Shown here piece after piece: positions 12,071 to 13,459 of a DNA stretch of 13,459 nucleotides. Positions within the stretch are counted from its first letter, which is position 1, and every line of letters starts with the position of its first letter. This DNA is from Zeimonas sp937903095 (GTDB taxonomy: Bacteria; Pseudomonadota; Gammaproteobacteria; Burkholderiales; Burkholderiaceae_E). The stretch spans positions 1 through 13,459 of the forward strand of contig CALCZN010000089.1 of assembly GCA_937903095.1 (NCBI GenBank), read 5' to 3'. The position numbers and the translations under genes were made by a program. Under the pieces are notes generated by a model. That model had not been told where the DNA came from, ran no database searches, and saw only the letters and a program-made list of their open reading frames with translations.

Positions 12071-13459
12071 ATGAACGACGACCCACGCAATTCCCCGGGC
12101 GGCGCCGGCGCCGAATTCGACGCGAACGAGGCGGCGCGGTCGGCCGAAGGCGCACAACGGGCCGAGGCCGAAGGCACACGACGCGCCGACGCCGAAGGCG
12201 CGCAACGCGCCGACGCCGAAGGCGCTTCCGGGGCGGCGCCCACACAGCAGGCCGGCGCTGCGCTGCCGACGCTGCCCCCCGAAATCCTGATCATCGTCCC
12301 GGTGCGCGACACCGTGCTCTTTCCCGGCACCGTGTTCCCGATCGCGATCGGACGCGAGTCGTCGATCCTCGCCGCCCAGCAGGCGCTGCGCGAAGAGCGG
12401 CCGATCGGCATCCTGATGCAGCGCGAGACCGACACCGCGCAGCCGGGCCCGATCGACATGCATCGAACCGGCACGATGGCGAACATCCTGCGCTACGTGA
12501 ACGTGCCCGACGGCGGTCATCACATCGTCGTGCAGGGGCTGCAGCGCTTTCGCGTCGCCGAGTTCGTGCGCGAGCGCCCTTTCCTCGCCGCGCGCGTCGT
12601 GACGATCGACGAGCCCGACGAGCAGGGCCCCGAAATCGAGGCGCGGCTGCTGCATCTGAAGCAGCAGGCGATGGAGGCGCTGCAGCTGCTGCCGCAGGTG
12701 CCGCAGGAGCTGATCGCCGCCGTCCAGGCGGCGAGCGGGGCCGGCGCGCTCGCCGACCTGGTCGCCGCCTATCTCGACGTCAGCCGCGACGACAAGCAGG
12801 AACTGCTCGAGACGATCGACCTGCGCGCGCGCGTCGACAAGGTCTCGGCCTTCCTCGCCAGGCGCATCGAGGTGATGCGCCTGACGCAGGAGATCGGCAA
12901 GCGCACCAAGGCGACCTTCGACGAGCGCCAGCGCGAAGCCATCCTGCGCGAGCAGATGGCGTCGATCCAGCGCGAGCTCGGCGAGGGCGACGGAAAGTCG
13001 CAGGAGGTCTCCGACCTGTCGCAGGCGATCGACGAGGCGAAGATGCCCGACGAGGTCGAGGAGCTGGCGCGCAAGGAACTGCGCCGCTACGAGCGCATGC
13101 CCGAGGCCGCGCCCGAGGCGGGCATGGTCCGCACCTATCTGGACTGGCTGATCGAGCTGCCGTGGGCCGAGCCCGCGGAGCGGCCGATCGACATCGCCGA
13201 AGCGCGGCACGTGCTCGACGAGGACCACTTCGGCCTGGAGAAGATCAAGAAGCGCATCGTCGAATTCCTCGCGGTGCGCAAGCTCGCGCCGCATGGCAAG
13301 GCGCCGATCCTGTGCTTCGTCGGCCCGCCCGGCGTGGGCAAGACTTCGCTGGGGCAGTCGATCGCACGCGCGATGCATCGCCCCTTCGTGCGCGTGAGCC
13401 TGGGGGGCGTGCACGACGAGGCCGAAATCCGCGGCCATCGGCGCACCTACATCGGCGCG
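12071..13459 (+). CDS. lon: ATP-dependent Lon protease (endopeptidase La), 3' end outside window
   Basis: 463 codons are present, open to the window end. Residues about 70-265 are the LON substrate-binding domain: ILIIVPVRDTVLFPGTVFP, then IGRESSI and VVQGLQRFRV. A coiled-coil segment follows, with EREAILREQM-like text (QREAILREQMASIQRELGE) and LSQAIDEAKMPDEVEELARKEL. The AAA+ domain begins with LDWLIELPW, HFGLEKIKKRIVEFLAV and Walker A GPPGVGKTS (418-426), and the window stops about 37 residues later in RGHRRTYIGA. Walker B and the Ser-Lys protease domain are not in the window. The unusual part is an N-terminal extension of about 68 residues before the LON domain, rich in Ala, Glu, Gly and Arg with four 8-residue repeats. 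No alternative start keeps the LON domain without it, except rare codons. Lon degrades damaged and regulatory proteins in the cytoplasm; with hsp20 directly upstream, a shared heat-stress role is likely. Confidence 0.95.
   Translation, partial: MNDDPRNSPGGAGAEFDANEAARSAEGAQRAEAEGTRRADAEGAQRADAEGASGAAPTQQAGAALPTLPPEILIIVPVRDTVLFPGTVFPIAIGRESSILAAQQALREERPIGILMQRETDTAQPGPIDMHRTGTMANILRYVNVPDGGHHIVVQGLQRFRVAEFVRERPFLAARVVTIDEPDEQGPEIEARLLHLKQQAMEALQLLPQVPQELIAAVQAASGAGALADLVAAYLDVSRDDKQELLETIDLRARVDKVSAFLARRIEVMRLTQEIGKRTKATFDERQREAILREQMASIQRELGEGDGKSQEVSDLSQAIDEAKMPDEVEELARKELRRYERMPEAAPEAGMVRTYLDWLIELPWAEPAERPIDIAEARHVLDEDHFGLEKIKKRIVEFLAVRKLAPHGKAPILCFVGPPGVGKTSLGQSIARAMHRPFVRVSLGGVHDEAEIRGHRRTYIGA
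12140..12235 (+). repeat. Four 24-bp coding repeats in the N-terminal extension of Lon
   Basis: Residues 24-55 form four tandem 8-residue units: SAEGAQRA, EAEGTRRA, DAEGAQRA, DAEGASGA. At DNA level the 24-bp units share GCCGAAGGC. The second to third and third to fourth boundaries are nearly identical (GCGCCGACGCCGAAGGCGC-like), which points to recent slippage or unequal exchange. The unit is a multiple of three, so copy changes keep the frame. Confidence 0.9.

Noticed and set aside
12140..12235. CRISPR-like array
   Set aside because: The 24-bp units are contiguous with no spacers and are translated in frame within lon.
1..13459. A wholly new defence or mobile system in this window
   Set aside because: No transposase, integrase, nuclease, toxin pair, retron or phage gene is present. 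All thirteen main genes fall into known metabolic, transport or proteostasis families.

Overview
The window looks like one end of an assembled contig from a GC-rich (about 70% G+C by eye) proteobacterium, most likely a betaproteobacterium of Burkholderiales type. The evidence is protein style, gene neighbourhoods and codon use; there is no rRNA or other decisive marker. The first 49 bases are not genomic. They are an Illumina P7/TruSeq index adapter (index 6) left on the contig end, so biology starts at about base 50. The other end cuts through a lon gene.

Layout. (1) 58-1134 (+): a radical SAM/SPASM protein with an unusual in-frame six-base repeat. (2) 1169-3630 (-): a compact operon, transcribed leftward, of a YccU-type CoA-binding protein, MetY (O-acetylhomoserine sulfhydrylase) and a YiiM-like MOSC protein, with metY and yiiM coupled by an ATGA overlap. 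(3) 3704-6786 (+): an ABC importer of the nitrate/sulfonate/taurine class, made of a permease with two fused membrane domains and an ATPase carrying a C-terminal AAA-associated domain. No binding protein is encoded next to it. (4) 6768-11485 (-): a complete branched-chain-amino-acid type (HAAT) ABC importer in transcription order binding protein, livH, livM, livG, livF. Its last gene overlaps the ATPase of block 3 tail to tail. (5) 11656-13459 (+): a small heat-shock protein (Hsp20) followed 10 bp later by an ATP-dependent Lon protease with a repeat-containing N-terminal extension, truncated by the window end. The two form a probable proteostasis operon behind a candidate heat-shock promoter.

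How they work together. Block 2 joins homocysteine synthesis from sulfide to a CoA-binding protein and a probable molybdenum-cofactor-linked reductase component. Blocks 3 and 4 are uptake systems whose substrates cannot be fixed from sequence. Block 5 pairs a holdase with a protease.

Most genes are ordinary members of known families and I see no wholly new multi-gene system. The most notable small-scale features are a 20-bp tandem duplication at the livH/livM junction that creates a six-codon relay cistron with TGATG overlaps at both ends, a perfect 8-bp dyad around the ribosome binding site of the CoA-binding gene, and two in-frame coding repeats (6 bp and 24 bp units). Non-coding space is small: the only gene-free stretches over 60 bp are 3631-3703, 10157-10225 and 11486-11655, each described below.
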